Positions 1 to 7,462 of a stretch of DNA of 35,907 nucleotides are shown one piece after another. The notes beneath the pieces are model-generated. The model was not told where the DNA came from and ran no database searches. It worked only from the letters and a program-made list of their open reading frames with translations. The translations under genes and the position numbers were made by a program. This DNA is from Candidatus Rokuibacteriota bacterium (GTDB taxonomy: Bacteria > Methylomirabilota > Methylomirabilia > Rokubacteriales > CSP1-6), in contig QHSQ01000009.1 of assembly GCA_003221615.1 (NCBI GenBank), positions 1-35,907 of the forward strand. Reading direction: 5' to 3'. The first letter of the stretch is position 1; every line of letters starts with the position of its first letter.

Positions 1-1461
1 ACCCAGACGGTCGTGGCCGGCATCGAAGCCGCGATGTTGCAGGAGCGGCCCGACGTCACCCGCAGCCTCATCCAGGAGCTCCGCGAGCTGCGGGCCCACC
101 CGGTCGCCGACGCGGCCCCGCTCGAATCGCTGATGATCTATCGCCGCAACGGCGTCGAGGCGTTCACTGACCTCGCGACCGTCACCGAAGTCGCCCGTAC
201 CGCCGGGCTCTCGGACGACGTCATGAAGAACATCGCGAAGATGCAGCGGGCGCCCGGCGCGACGATGACGGGCCCGCTCTTCTCCCGGGCCCTGGAGACC
301 CTGACCACCCAGGAGTCGCTGGAGGTCGAGAACGGCGTCTCGCTCTTCACGCAGCACTATCCGATCCTCAACAAGGAGAAGTGTCAGGGCTGTCACGGCA
401 GCGATCACCAGGTGCGCGCGGTGGTGCGGGTCGCGACCTCGATGGAGCCGGTCTTCGCCGAGGTCCGCCGCCACCGGAACCGCCAGATCATGATCGCCGC
501 GCTGACGATCCTGGCCGCCGCGGCCGTCTTGACGGTGGCGATGAGCTCCGTCGTCGTCCGGCCGATCGTGGCACTCTCGGCGGTCGCCCGGCGCATCGGC
601 GACGGCGATTTCGAGGCGCGGGCGCCAGCCCAGGCGCGCGACGAGATCGGCGAGCTCGGGGGCGCGTTCAACGACATGACGTCGCGGCTCGCCCGGGCCC
701 ACACCGAGCTGGCGACCAAGAACAAGGAGCTGGAGACCGCGCTCCAGAACCTCCAGGAGTCGCGCCAGCGACTGGCGCTGCTCGAGCAGCTCAAGGGCGA
801 GCTGTCCAAGTTCGTGCCCGACGCCGTCAAGAAGCTCCTCGAGCGGAGCCCGAACGCGACCGAGCTCGAGAAGCGCACGGTCGAGGTCTCGGTCGTGTTC
901 CTCGACATCGCCGGCTACACGAAGCTCTCCGAGCAGCTCGACGCCAAGCGGCTCAATCAGCTCGTGCAGACCTATTTCTCGAGCTTTCTGGAGATCATCC
1001 AGAACCACCACGGCGACGTGAACGAGACGGCCGGCGACGGCCTGATGGTCATCTTCCAGTCGGAGCGCAGCTCGACCGACCACGCGCTGAACGCGACGCG
1101 GGCAGCCTTCGCCATCCACCAGCGGACGTCGACGCTGAACGAGGAATACGGCGGGATCTTCCCGGCGATCCAGCTCCACATGGGCATCAACACCGGCGAG
1201 GCGCTGGTCGGCGCCACCAAGCTCGGCACCGGCGCGGGGCAGCGCTGGACGTTCACCGCCACCGGGCCGACCACCAACGTGGCGGCGCGGTTCGCCGGCT
1301 CGGCCCAGGGCGGCGAGATCGTCGTGGGCCCCACCACCGCCGAGCGGATCCGCGCCCACTTCGTGCTCGAGAGTCTCGGTGAGCGGACGTTCAAGAACGT
1401 CTCCCAGCCGATTCACGTCTATCGCATGATCCCGCCCGGCATCTACGAGAAGATCGTCTAA
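1..1461 (+). CDS. Haem-sensor HAMP class III adenylate/guanylate cyclase (5' partial)
   Basis: The frame is open at the first base, and a first membrane helix expected before the sensor domain is missing, so the true start lies upstream. Residues below count from the GTG at 13. Residues 1-155 form a periplasmic domain like DUF3365/Tll0287, with a CQGCH motif (124-128) of the c-type haem-binding form CxxCH. Then come one membrane helix (about 159-181), a HAMP domain (182-233), a coiled coil (233-270) and a class III nucleotide cyclase domain. The metal-binding Asp298 (FLDIAGYT) and Asp342 (AGDG) and the transition-state pair Asn422/Arg426 (NVAAR) are all present, so the domain looks active. 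It probably makes cAMP (or cGMP) in response to a redox or gas signal sensed by haem outside the membrane. The family call is firm; ligand and product are inferred. Confidence 0.88.
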   Translation, partial: TQTVVAGIEAAMLQERPDVTRSLIQELRELRAHPVADAAPLESLMIYRRNGVEAFTDLATVTEVARTAGLSDDVMKNIAKMQRAPGATMTGPLFSRALETLTTQESLEVENGVSLFTQHYPILNKEKCQGCHGSDHQVRAVVRVATSMEPVFAEVRRHRNRQIMIAALTILAAAAVLTVAMSSVVVRPIVALSAVARRIGDGDFEARAPAQARDEIGELGGAFNDMTSRLARAHTELATKNKELETALQNLQESRQRLALLEQLKGELSKFVPDAVKKLLERSPNATELEKRTVEVSVVFLDIAGYTKLSEQLDAKRLNQLVQTYFSSFLEIIQNHHGDVNETAGDGLMVIFQSERSSTDHALNATRAAFAIHQRTSTLNEEYGGIFPAIQLHMGINTGEALVGATKLGTGAGQRWTFTATGPTTNVAARFAGSAQGGEIVVGPTTAERIRAHFVLESLGERTFKNVSQPIHVYRMIPPGIYEKIV

Positions 1462-1478
1462 GGGGACGATCGTCGAGC

Positions 1479-2429
1479 GTGAGCAGGCGTATCCGCGTCG
1501 GGATCTGCGCGTGGGCCGACCCGGCGCTCATCGAGTCCGGCGCGTTCTATCCGCGCAAGTCGATGTCGGCCGAGGCGCGGCTGCGGCACTACGCGAGCGT
1601 CTTCGACGTCGTCGAGGTCAACAGCTCGTACTACGCGATCCCGGACATCCGCAACACGCAGCGATGGGTCGAGCGGACGCCCCCGGGCTTCGTCTTCCAC
1701 GTGAAGGCGTACGCGCTCATGACCGGCCATCATCCCCGCGCCGAGACCGTGCCGGCCGATCTGACCGCCCTCCTGCCGCGCGCGCCCCGGCGCACGCGCC
1801 GCGGTGAGATCGACGCGACGAGCTTCTCGCCCGAAGCCCTCGATCGCGCCTTCGCGCTGTTCCGTACCGCCGTCGGGCCGATCGCCGAGGCCGGCAAGCT
1901 CGGCTACGTGCTGTTCCAGTTCGCGCCGTGGGTGCACTTCGACGCCGACCGGCTCGAATACCTCGCGTCGCTCCCGGCTCGGCTGCCGGGCTTCACGATC
2001 GCGATCGAGTTCCGTCATCGCTCGTGGCTGCCCGATCACGTCGAGGACACCCTGCGCGCCCTGAGCGACGCGCGCCTGGCCCACGTGATCGTCGACGCGC
2101 CGTCGGGGGGCGCCGCCATCCCCCGCGTGACGACCGTGACGGCGCCGACGGCGGTGTTCCGGCTCCACGGCCGTAACGCGGAGGGATGGCAGCGCCAGCT
2201 CCGGGGCGAGGAGCCGTCGGTGCGGGAGAAGTACGACTACCTCTACCGCGAGGACGAGCTGCGGGCGTTATTACCGGAAATCGAAGCGGTAAGCGGGGAG
2301 ACCGAGGATGTCTTCATCTCGTTCAACAACAACAACCGCGACTACCCGGTGAAGAACGCCCTGATGATGAAACGGCTCCTGGGCCAGCCGACGGCGAGCG
2401 AGTCCACGCCGCTCGACCTGTTCACCTGA
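1479..2429 (+). CDS. DUF72 family protein (YecE-like)
   Basis: This 316-residue protein of the DUF72/YecE family adopts a TIM-barrel-like fold whose biochemical role is unknown. Family-typical stretches are visible from end to end: VGICAWADP near the N-terminus, VVEVNSSYY (about 47-55), FHVKAY, LFQFAP, IAIEFRHRSW, FRLHGRN, and the C-terminal FISFNNNNRDYPVKNA. The start is a GTG 17 bases after the cyclase stop, with a purine-rich AGGGGA further upstream than ideal. The gene may be read together with the cyclase, but nothing links them functionally. The length is slightly above the common 240-300 residues, because of an Arg/Pro-rich insert around residues 95-110. Confidence 0.85.
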   Translation: MSRRIRVGICAWADPALIESGAFYPRKSMSAEARLRHYASVFDVVEVNSSYYAIPDIRNTQRWVERTPPGFVFHVKAYALMTGHHPRAETVPADLTALLPRAPRRTRRGEIDATSFSPEALDRAFALFRTAVGPIAEAGKLGYVLFQFAPWVHFDADRLEYLASLPARLPGFTIAIEFRHRSWLPDHVEDTLRALSDARLAHVIVDAPSGGAAIPRVTTVTAPTAVFRLHGRNAEGWQRQLRGEEPSVREKYDYLYREDELRALLPEIEAVSGETEDVFISFNNNNRDYPVKNALMMKRLLGQPTASESTPLDLFT

Positions 2430-2439
2430 GGGCCCTGTC

Positions 2440-2458
2440 GGTCTGGTAGAATCGTAGC
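2440..2458 (+). promoter_or_regulatory. Candidate extended -10 promoter before the alpha/beta hydrolase
   Basis: TAGAAT at 2447-2452 is preceded by TGG (a TGn extended -10). It sits ten bases before the ATG at 2462, so the predicted transcription start falls within about three bases of the ATG. No clear -35 box and no Shine-Dalgarno sequence precede the ATG. Together this suggests a leaderless mRNA. It is inferred from sequence only. Confidence 0.4.
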
Positions 2459-2461
2459 CCC

Positions 2462-3313
2462 ATGCCGGAACTGCAGCTGCGCGGAGGCGAAGTCGACGGG
2501 CTCCGCCTGCACTATGTCGTCGAGGGGCGCGGACCCGCCGTCATCTTCGTCCACGGTCTGGGCGGATTCGCCGAGTCGTGGCGCCACAACGTGCGCCCGC
2601 TCGCCGGCCGCGCCACGGTGTTCGCGGTCGACCTTCCGGGCTTCGGCGATTCCGCGAAACCGCGCACGCGTTATCGCCTCGGATACTTCGCGAACGCGCT
2701 CCGTGGTTTCATGGACGCGCTCGGGCTCGCGCAGGCCTCGCTCGTCGGCCATTCGCTCGGCGGCGCCGTCTCGATCACGCTCGCGCTGACGCATCCGTCG
2801 CGGGTCGAGCGGCTGGCGCTCGTCGGCGCCATCGTCCCGGGGTGCTGCTACCGTCCGTCGTGGATCTACCGGCTCGTCGCGCTGCGCGGCCTCGGCGAGA
2901 TCCTGTCGCTCGGCGGGAACGCGCGGCTCTACAAGGCCGCGCTCGCGCGCTGTTTCCACGCGCCCGACCGGCGCGAGATCGACTACTTCATCGACTACAG
3001 CTACGCGACCCGCACCGACGGCGTGGCGCGCGCGGCCTATCTGGCGACGCTGCGCGACGTGCGAGTCGATTTCGAGACCCATGCCGAGGACTATCGGCGC
3101 GCGCTGACGACTCTCCAGTTGCCGGTACTGCTGATCCACGGCCGCCAGGACCGCGTGGTGCCGGCCGAGCACTGCGCGGAAGTCGCCGGAGTGCTCCGGC
3201 ACGCGGCGGTTCGCTGGGTCGATGCGTGCGGGCACTTCCCGCAGATCGAACACGTCGAGGCGGTGAACGGCTGGCTCGTCGATTTTCTGGTCGGCCGCCC
3301 GGCGCCCCGCTAG
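2462..3313 (+). CDS. Alpha/beta hydrolase
   Basis: This 283-residue alpha/beta hydrolase is probably cytoplasmic, since no signal peptide is visible. The oxyanion-hole HGLGG lies near residue 31. The nucleophile elbow GHSLGG places Ser98. The acid is Asp230 in HGRQDRVVP and the base is His258 in CGHFPQIEH, so the triad is complete and correctly spaced. The cap region lies roughly between residues 125 and 200. Substrate cannot be told from sequence; esterases, lactonases and C-C hydrolases all share this layout. It is followed after 13 bases by a rhodanese gene and then an enoyl-CoA hydratase, which suggests one transcript with acyl or thioester chemistry, but this is weak evidence. Confidence 0.88.
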   Translation: MPELQLRGGEVDGLRLHYVVEGRGPAVIFVHGLGGFAESWRHNVRPLAGRATVFAVDLPGFGDSAKPRTRYRLGYFANALRGFMDALGLAQASLVGHSLGGAVSITLALTHPSRVERLALVGAIVPGCCYRPSWIYRLVALRGLGEILSLGGNARLYKAALARCFHAPDRREIDYFIDYSYATRTDGVARAAYLATLRDVRVDFETHAEDYRRALTTLQLPVLLIHGRQDRVVPAEHCAEVAGVLRHAAVRWVDACGHFPQIEHVEAVNGWLVDFLVGRPAPR

Positions 3314-3326
3314 CGGAGCCACCGAG

Positions 3327-3644
3327 ATGGACGAGATTTCCCCGCAGGACCTCAAAACGCGTCTGGCCGGAAGCGACCGGCCCCTCCTGCTCGACGTCCG
3401 CCAGGACTGGGAGACGCGCCTCTGTCGGCTCGAGAACGCCGTGCACATCCCGATCGAGGAGATCGAGCACAGGGTCGATGAGCTGAACGCCGATGACGAG
3501 ATCGTCGTCTACTGCCATCAGGGGGTCCGGAGCGCCGCCGTCGCCGACTACCTGAGGCAACGCGGCTTCAAGAACGTCAAGAACCTCCACGGCGGGCTGG
3601 ACTACTGGGCCCGTACCGTCGACCCGTCGATGCGCCGATACTAG
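3327..3644 (+). CDS. Single-domain rhodanese (sulfurtransferase)
   Basis: This 105-residue protein is a single rhodanese domain. The catalytic Cys63 sits in a six-residue loop CHQGVR followed by Ser, preceded by the hydrophobic strand IVVYC. The N-terminal LLLDVRQDWE and the C-terminal NLHGGLDYWA are the other family hallmarks. It would carry persulfide sulfur on Cys63 and pass it to a thiophilic acceptor such as cyanide, thioredoxin or a biosynthetic enzyme; the acceptor is unknown. Its stop codon overlaps the GTG of the next gene by one base (TAGTG), so the two are translationally coupled. The start ATG follows a GGAG-containing leader. Confidence 0.9.
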   Translation: MDEISPQDLKTRLAGSDRPLLLDVRQDWETRLCRLENAVHIPIEEIEHRVDELNADDEIVVYCHQGVRSAAVADYLRQRGFKNVKNLHGGLDYWARTVDPSMRRY

Positions 3645-4411
3645 TGGGGGCTCCACTCACCCTCCAGCGCGCGGGCGCCGCGGTCTGGTGCACGCTCGAT
3701 CGTCCGCCGCTCAACCTCTTCGAACCGACCCTGATCCGAGCCGTGCGCGACACGTTCGCCGAGCTGGCGGCCGATCGCGCGACACGGGTGGTCGTGGTCG
3801 TCGGCAGCGGCCGCGCGTTCACCGCAGGGATGGACGTGCGCGTGCTGCGCGATCTCGACACCGGCCGGGCGCGCGATCTGATCACGACGCTCCACGACGC
3901 CATCGCCGCCGTGCACCGGGCGCCGTTCCCGGTGATCGCCGCCGTGAACGGCCCGTGTCTCGGCGCCGGCTTCGAGCTCGCGCTGGCGTGTGATCTCCGG
4001 GTGTCGGCGGCGAGCGCCTCCTTCGGCCTGCCCGAGGTGCGCGTCGGCGTCCCGTCGGTGATCCAGGCCGCGTTGCTGTCGCCGATGATCGGGCCCGGAC
4101 GCGCCGCCGAGATGCTGCTGACGGGCGCGCCGATCAGCGCCGCACAGGCGCTCGACTGGGGCCTCGTGAACCGGGTTGTGCCCGACGACCGCCTGCGCGC
4201 CACCGCCGAGGAATTCGTCACGGCAATCCTCGCGAGCGGCCCCGAGGCGATCCGATTGCAAAAGGAGCTGATCGTCCGCTGGCGCGAGACCGACCTCGCG
4301 ACCGCGGTGCGCTATGGGATCAATGCGTTCGCCACCGCGTACGCGACCGACGAGCCGCGCGAGGGCATGAGCGCGTATCTGGAGAAACGACCGGCGAATT
4401 TCATACGGTGA
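3644..4411 (+). CDS. Enoyl-CoA hydratase/isomerase family protein
   Basis: This 255-residue crotonase-fold protein would add water across a 2,3-enoyl-CoA. The oxyanion-hole segments are AGMDV (about 58-62) and GPCLGAGFELA. The two catalytic glutamates of true hydratases are both present, Glu111 in GFELA and Glu131 in GLPEVRVG, with the same 20-residue spacing as the mammalian Glu144/Glu164 pair. It is therefore likely a functional hydratase rather than an isomerase-only or thioesterase relative. The GTG start overlaps the rhodanese stop. The chain length of its substrate is unknown; a general beta-oxidation role is the default reading. Confidence 0.9.
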   Translation: MGAPLTLQRAGAAVWCTLDRPPLNLFEPTLIRAVRDTFAELAADRATRVVVVVGSGRAFTAGMDVRVLRDLDTGRARDLITTLHDAIAAVHRAPFPVIAAVNGPCLGAGFELALACDLRVSAASASFGLPEVRVGVPSVIQAALLSPMIGPGRAAEMLLTGAPISAAQALDWGLVNRVVPDDRLRATAEEFVTAILASGPEAIRLQKELIVRWRETDLATAVRYGINAFATAYATDEPREGMSAYLEKRPANFIR

Positions 4412-4414
4412 AGC

Positions 4415-5158
4415 GTGAAGGTCGAAACGATCACGATCGATCTCTGGGGTACGCTGCTCCTCGACGGCCCGGCCAGCGACAATCGCTACAAGAGGCGCCG
4501 CATGGCCGACTTCCAGACGCTGCTGGGGGCCGCGGGCCTGTCGACATCGGGATCGGCGCTCGATCGCGCGTACGACGAGTCGGGCGCCTACCTCAGCCGT
4601 ATCTGGTCCACGCACCGGGACGTCCCGGCCGTCGACCACGTTCGCGCGATCTTGGCCGGTGTCGATCCGGGACTGCCGCGCCGGGTCCCGCCGGCGCTCC
4701 TCACGGCGATGGTCGACGCGTATGCGCGCCCCATCCTGCTGCTGCCGCCGGCGGTCGACGACGGCGCGCTCGCGGCGCTGGAGACGCTCAAGGGATCAGG
4801 CTACAAGCTCGCGCTGGTGTCGAACATCATGCGAACTCCGGGCGCGACGCTCCGCCAGCTGCTCGGCCGGTTTCGGCTCCTCGGCTATTTCGAGCAGACG
4901 ACGTTTTCCGACGAAGTGGGAATTCGAAAACCCGCGCCCGAGATCTTCGCGCTGACCTTGCGCGCGATCGGCGGTGACGCGGCGACCGCGGTCCACGTCG
5001 GTGACGATCCGATGCTCGACGTGCAGGGGGCTCAGGCGGCGGGGATGCGCGTGATCCAGGTGGCTTCGTCGTCGGCCCGCAGCAATTCGGTCGGACCCGA
5101 TCTGATCATTCACAGGCTCGCCGAGCTGCCGGCGGCCATCGAGCGGCTGGAGAGCTAG
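4415..5158 (+). CDS. HAD family hydrolase (haloacid dehalogenase-like, subfamily IA)
   Basis: This 247-residue HAD hydrolase starts with motif I as IDLWGTL: Asp9 is the nucleophile, but the usual second Asp is Trp11, as in dehalogenase-like members where this position is aromatic. Motif II is LVSN, motif III is the Lys of GIRKPAPEIF, and motif IV is VGDDPMLD. A helical cap lies between residues about 20 and 95. Loss of the second Asp argues against a standard phosphatase mechanism and fits a dehalogenase-like or unassigned activity. It starts with GTG three bases after the hydratase stop and its end overlaps the convergent gene by four bases. The substrate is not assignable. Confidence 0.85.
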   Translation: MKVETITIDLWGTLLLDGPASDNRYKRRRMADFQTLLGAAGLSTSGSALDRAYDESGAYLSRIWSTHRDVPAVDHVRAILAGVDPGLPRRVPPALLTAMVDAYARPILLLPPAVDDGALAALETLKGSGYKLALVSNIMRTPGATLRQLLGRFRLLGYFEQTTFSDEVGIRKPAPEIFALTLRAIGGDAATAVHVGDDPMLDVQGAQAAGMRVIQVASSSARSNSVGPDLIIHRLAELPAAIERLES

Positions 5159-5532
5159 CCGGCGTAGTTGATGCTCGAGCGGGCGGTGGCCGTCTGAGCG
5201 CGCGGCGCGACGCGCCCGGGCATCATGAGGCCGATCTCTTCGAAGTAGCGGCGAATCGGATCCGTGATGCGGTCGGCGTACGCTTCGAGCACGCGATACG
5301 AGATGCCGCGGTGGTAGGTCGCGCTCCTGAAATCGCCGCTTCGCCAGCCGAGGACTTTGGCGCTGCGGTTCTGACGATTTCGCAGGATGAGCCCGAACGT
5401 CCCGAGGCCCGAGACCCAGTGCTCGGGATTGTGCAGGCTCAGCTCGGAACAGAGGCCCGTGACCTGCCACTCCGGCGCGAACTCGGCCAGGGCCAGCTCG
5501 ACCAGGCGCTGCACTTGTTCGGGAAGCAACAT
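5155..5532 (-). CDS. Hypothetical protein, 125 residues
   Basis: I do not recognise this protein. It is 125 residues long, soluble-looking, with no signal peptide or membrane segment, and carries Trp residues in WQV, HWVSG and LGWRSGDF. The N-terminal half is acidic and the last 20 residues are Ala/Arg/Ser/Thr-rich and probably disordered. It is a real gene rather than an antisense shadow: no gene lies opposite it, and GAGGAGGAGC lies four bases before the ATG, placing the AGGAGG core at good Shine-Dalgarno distance. It converges on the HAD gene with a four-base overlap and is divergent from apt. Nothing in the context suggests a function. Confidence 0.72.
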   Translation of the reverse strand: MLLPEQVQRLVELALAEFAPEWQVTGLCSELSLHNPEHWVSGLGTFGLILRNRQNRSAKVLGWRSGDFRSATYHRGISYRVLEAYADRITDPIRRYFEEIGLMMPGRVAPRAQTATARSSINYAG

Positions 5533-5536
5533 CGAT

Positions 5537-5546
5537 GCTCCTCCTC
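5537..5546 (-). promoter_or_regulatory. Strong Shine-Dalgarno sequence of the 125-residue gene
   Basis: Read on the minus strand this is GAGGAGGAGC, just upstream of the ATG at 5532. It is one of the strongest ribosome binding sites in the window and is the main support for calling this otherwise unrecognised gene real. Confidence 0.75.
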
Positions 5547-5608
5547 AGATCGACCTTGCCGCGGTGGGGAGCAAGGAGGGTGCCACGGGGATCTTAATCG
5601 GGATCCCA

Positions 5609-5633
5609 GGCTGAAAAACCGGGGTTTTGAGCC
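5609..5633. repeat. Imperfect inverted repeat (AAAAC/GTTTT hairpin)
   Basis: GGCT...AAAAC and GTTTT...AGCC can pair around a CGGG loop, with a small internal loop. There is no T-run after it on either strand, so it does not look like an intrinsic terminator. Its place between divergent genes would suit a regulator binding site or a leader structure; neither is proven. Confidence 0.4.
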
Positions 5634-5722
5634 GTTCCGAGCGATGGGACGTGGCCGTCAGCGCCCTGACGTTCAGGCGGCAAACGGTGTCACGGTGCCA
5701 CGGCTTCGGACACATTGGCCGC

Positions 5723-5757
5723 TTGCGCACCGCGCCATCGATGTAAGATAACCCGCG
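5723..5757 (+). promoter_or_regulatory. Candidate apt promoter, possibly leaderless
   Basis: TAAGAT at 5744-5749 is a good -10 match, with TTGCGC at 5723-5728 as a weak -35 at 15-base spacing. Transcription would begin about at the apt ATG (5758), and no Shine-Dalgarno sequence precedes that ATG, which again suggests a leaderless transcript. Confidence 0.35.
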
Positions 5758-6282
5758 ATGGACACCGCCGATCTCAAGGGGAAGATCCGTGACATCAAGG
5801 ACTTCCCGACCGAGGGCATCCTCTTCAAGGACATCACCACGCTCCTGAAGGACGGCCCGGCGTTCCGTTACGTCATCGACACCTTCGTGCAGCGCTACCA
5901 GAAAGAGCGCGTCGACGTGGTCGTCGGAATCGAGTCGCGGGGCTTCATTCTCGGCGGGGCTCTCGCGCATCAGCTCAACGCCGGCTTCGTTCCCGTGCGC
6001 AAGCTCGGCAAGCTCCCGGGAAAGACCATCGAGGTCGAATACGAGCTGGAGTACGGGCGCGACGCACTCGCGGTCCACGAAGACGCGATCAAGCCCGGCC
6101 AGCGCGTGCTCGCCGTCGACGATCTCCTCGCCACCGGTGGTACGATGGGGGCAACCCTGCGGCTGATCCGCCAGCTCGGCGGGCAGGTCGTCGGGGTGGC
6201 GTTCATGATCGAGCTTGCGTTTCTGCACGGACGGGACAAGCTGAAGGAGCAATCGCTCCACTCGCTCATCGTCTATGAATAA
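5758..6282 (+). CDS. apt: Adenine phosphoribosyltransferase
   Basis: Apt makes AMP and pyrophosphate from adenine and PRPP, salvaging purine bases in the cytoplasm. The 174-residue length is standard. The PRPP-binding loop is VLAVDDLLATGGT, with Asp121 and Asp122, and the family-typical GIESRGFILGGALA and VPVRKLGKLPGKT segments are present, as is the N-terminal DFPTEGILFKDIT. The only oddity is its 3' end, which overlaps the start of a small exported protein by eight bases. Confidence in identity is high. Confidence 0.97.
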   Translation: MDTADLKGKIRDIKDFPTEGILFKDITTLLKDGPAFRYVIDTFVQRYQKERVDVVVGIESRGFILGGALAHQLNAGFVPVRKLGKLPGKTIEVEYELEYGRDALAVHEDAIKPGQRVLAVDDLLATGGTMGATLRLIRQLGGQVVGVAFMIELAFLHGRDKLKEQSLHSLIVYE

Positions 6283-6589
6283 GCTCGCTGCGTTCGCGGG
6301 ATCGCTTGTGCTGGTCGGCGTGTGGTCTGCGGCGGCTCTGGCCGACGAGGCGAAGTCACCGATCAGCGCCTCGATGCTGCTCAGCGTCGTGGCGCCGATC
6401 ACCGAGTCGCGTGAGGCCGCGTTCGATCGCGCGATGAAGGAGCCCGGACCGCCGGCGCGCCGGCCCGATGGCGAGATCCAACCCGATGGAAGTGTGCGGT
6501 ACGGGTCGGTGACGATCACGGTGAGGAATCCCTGCCCGCCAGGAACGCACTACGAGCTGCAGCCTCTGCCCGGTCGCGTTCGGAAGTAA
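6275..6589 (+). CDS. Small exported protein of unknown function
   Basis: This 104-residue protein begins with a clear Sec signal peptide: a Lys in position 3, a hydrophobic core (about 4-20) and an AxA cleavage site (ALADE) after residue 23. The mature part is about 80 residues, with PDGEIQPDGSVRYGSVTITV suggesting beta-strands and a C-terminal CPPG segment containing the only Cys of the mature chain. I do not recognise a family. Its ATG lies inside the end of apt, in another frame, with eight bases of overlap, so translation is probably coupled to apt, although an exported protein has no obvious link to purine salvage. The next gene starts 18 bases later. Confidence 0.7.
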   Translation: MNKLAAFAGSLVLVGVWSAAALADEAKSPISASMLLSVVAPITESREAAFDRAMKEPGPPARRPDGEIQPDGSVRYGSVTITVRNPCPPGTHYELQPLPGRVRK

Positions 6590-6607
6590 GCGACTCCACC
6601 CCAGCTC

Positions 6608-7462
6608 ATGGCCGTCCGGAACGTCGGTGTCATCGGCTGTGGTCTCATGGGTTCCGGCATCGTTCAGGTCGCCGCCCAGGCCGGGTTCCAGGTCCTCTTC
6701 GTGGAAGCCAACGACGATCTGGTCAAGCGCGGGCTCGGGCGACTCCGCGAGACCCTCGAAGGCCTCGCGAGCCGCGGCAAGATCGAGGCGAAAGCCAAGG
6801 ACGCCGCGCTCGCGCTCATCGCCGGAACGACGCGCCTCGACGACATGAGTGGGTGCGATCTGGTCGTCGAGGCGATGACCGAGAATCAGGCGCTCAAGAA
6901 CGAAACGTTCGCCAAGCTCCACAAGATCTGCGCCCCGCACGCGATCCTCGCGTCGAACACCTCCTCGTGCAACGTGACCGCGATGGCGGCCGCCACCGGG
7001 CGCCCGGCGCAGGTGCTCGGGCTCCACTTCTTCAACCCGGTGCCGCTCATGAAGCTCGTCGAGGTGGTGCGCACGATCCTGACCGACGACGCCGCCGTGA
7101 AGACCGCCACCGCGTGGGTGCAGGCGGTCGGCAAGACTCCGGTGCAAACGAAGGATTCGACCGCCTTCATCGTCAACCGGCTCCTCGTGCCGTACCTCCT
7201 CGACGCCATTCGCGTGTACGAGAGCGGGCTCTCGTCGCTCGAGGACATCGATGCGGCGATGAAGCTCGGGTGCGGCTATCCGATGGGCCCGTTCACGCTC
7301 CTCGATCTCGTCGGCCTCGACACGACGATGTACGTCGCCGAGGTGATGTTCGAGGAGTTCCGGGAGGCGCGCTACGCGCCGCCGCCGCTGCTCAAGCGCA
7401 TGGTCATGGCCGGGCAGCTCGGGCGGAAAACGGGCAAGGGCTTCTACACCTACGCCCGCTAG
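6608..7462 (+). CDS. hbd: 3-hydroxybutyryl-CoA dehydrogenase
   Basis: This 284-residue enzyme oxidises (S)-3-hydroxyacyl-CoA to 3-ketoacyl-CoA with NAD+, or works in reverse during butyrate/PHB-type metabolism. The Rossmann motif is GCGLMGSG (10-17). The catalytic His140 is in LHFFNPVP and its Glu partner follows in KLVEVV; the family-typical ASNTSS and FIVNRLLVPYL are present. The length and the C-terminal GKGFYTYAR ending are standard for single-domain Hbd rather than the fused FadB type. It ends four bases into the convergent metal permease gene, so there is no room for a terminator between them. Confidence 0.94.
   Translation: MAVRNVGVIGCGLMGSGIVQVAAQAGFQVLFVEANDDLVKRGLGRLRETLEGLASRGKIEAKAKDAALALIAGTTRLDDMSGCDLVVEAMTENQALKNETFAKLHKICAPHAILASNTSSCNVTAMAAATGRPAQVLGLHFFNPVPLMKLVEVVRTILTDDAAVKTATAWVQAVGKTPVQTKDSTAFIVNRLLVPYLLDAIRVYESGLSSLEDIDAAMKLGCGYPMGPFTLLDLVGLDTTMYVAEVMFEEFREARYAPPPLLKRMVMAGQLGRKTGKGFYTYAR

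Larger units (their letters stand above)
5547..5757. other. Divergent intergenic region between the 125-residue gene and apt
   Basis: About 210 bases without a gene, lower in GC than its surroundings. It holds an imperfect inverted repeat (5609-5633), a GGGATCCC palindrome (5600-5607) and a candidate apt promoter near 5744. It must contain promoters for both flanking genes. I see no RNA gene or riboswitch that I can name in it. Confidence 0.5.

Noticed and set aside
1458-2168. Long minus-strand open frame opposite the DUF72 gene
   Set aside because: The Arg/His/Gly-rich composition is typical of antisense frames in GC-rich DNA; no domain or ribosome site. Similar long frames oppose most genes here (for example 14621-16396 and 16600-18225).
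5609-5633. Hairpin considered as an intrinsic terminator
   Set aside because: No T-run follows on either strand and it lies between divergent genes, where no transcript is expected to end.
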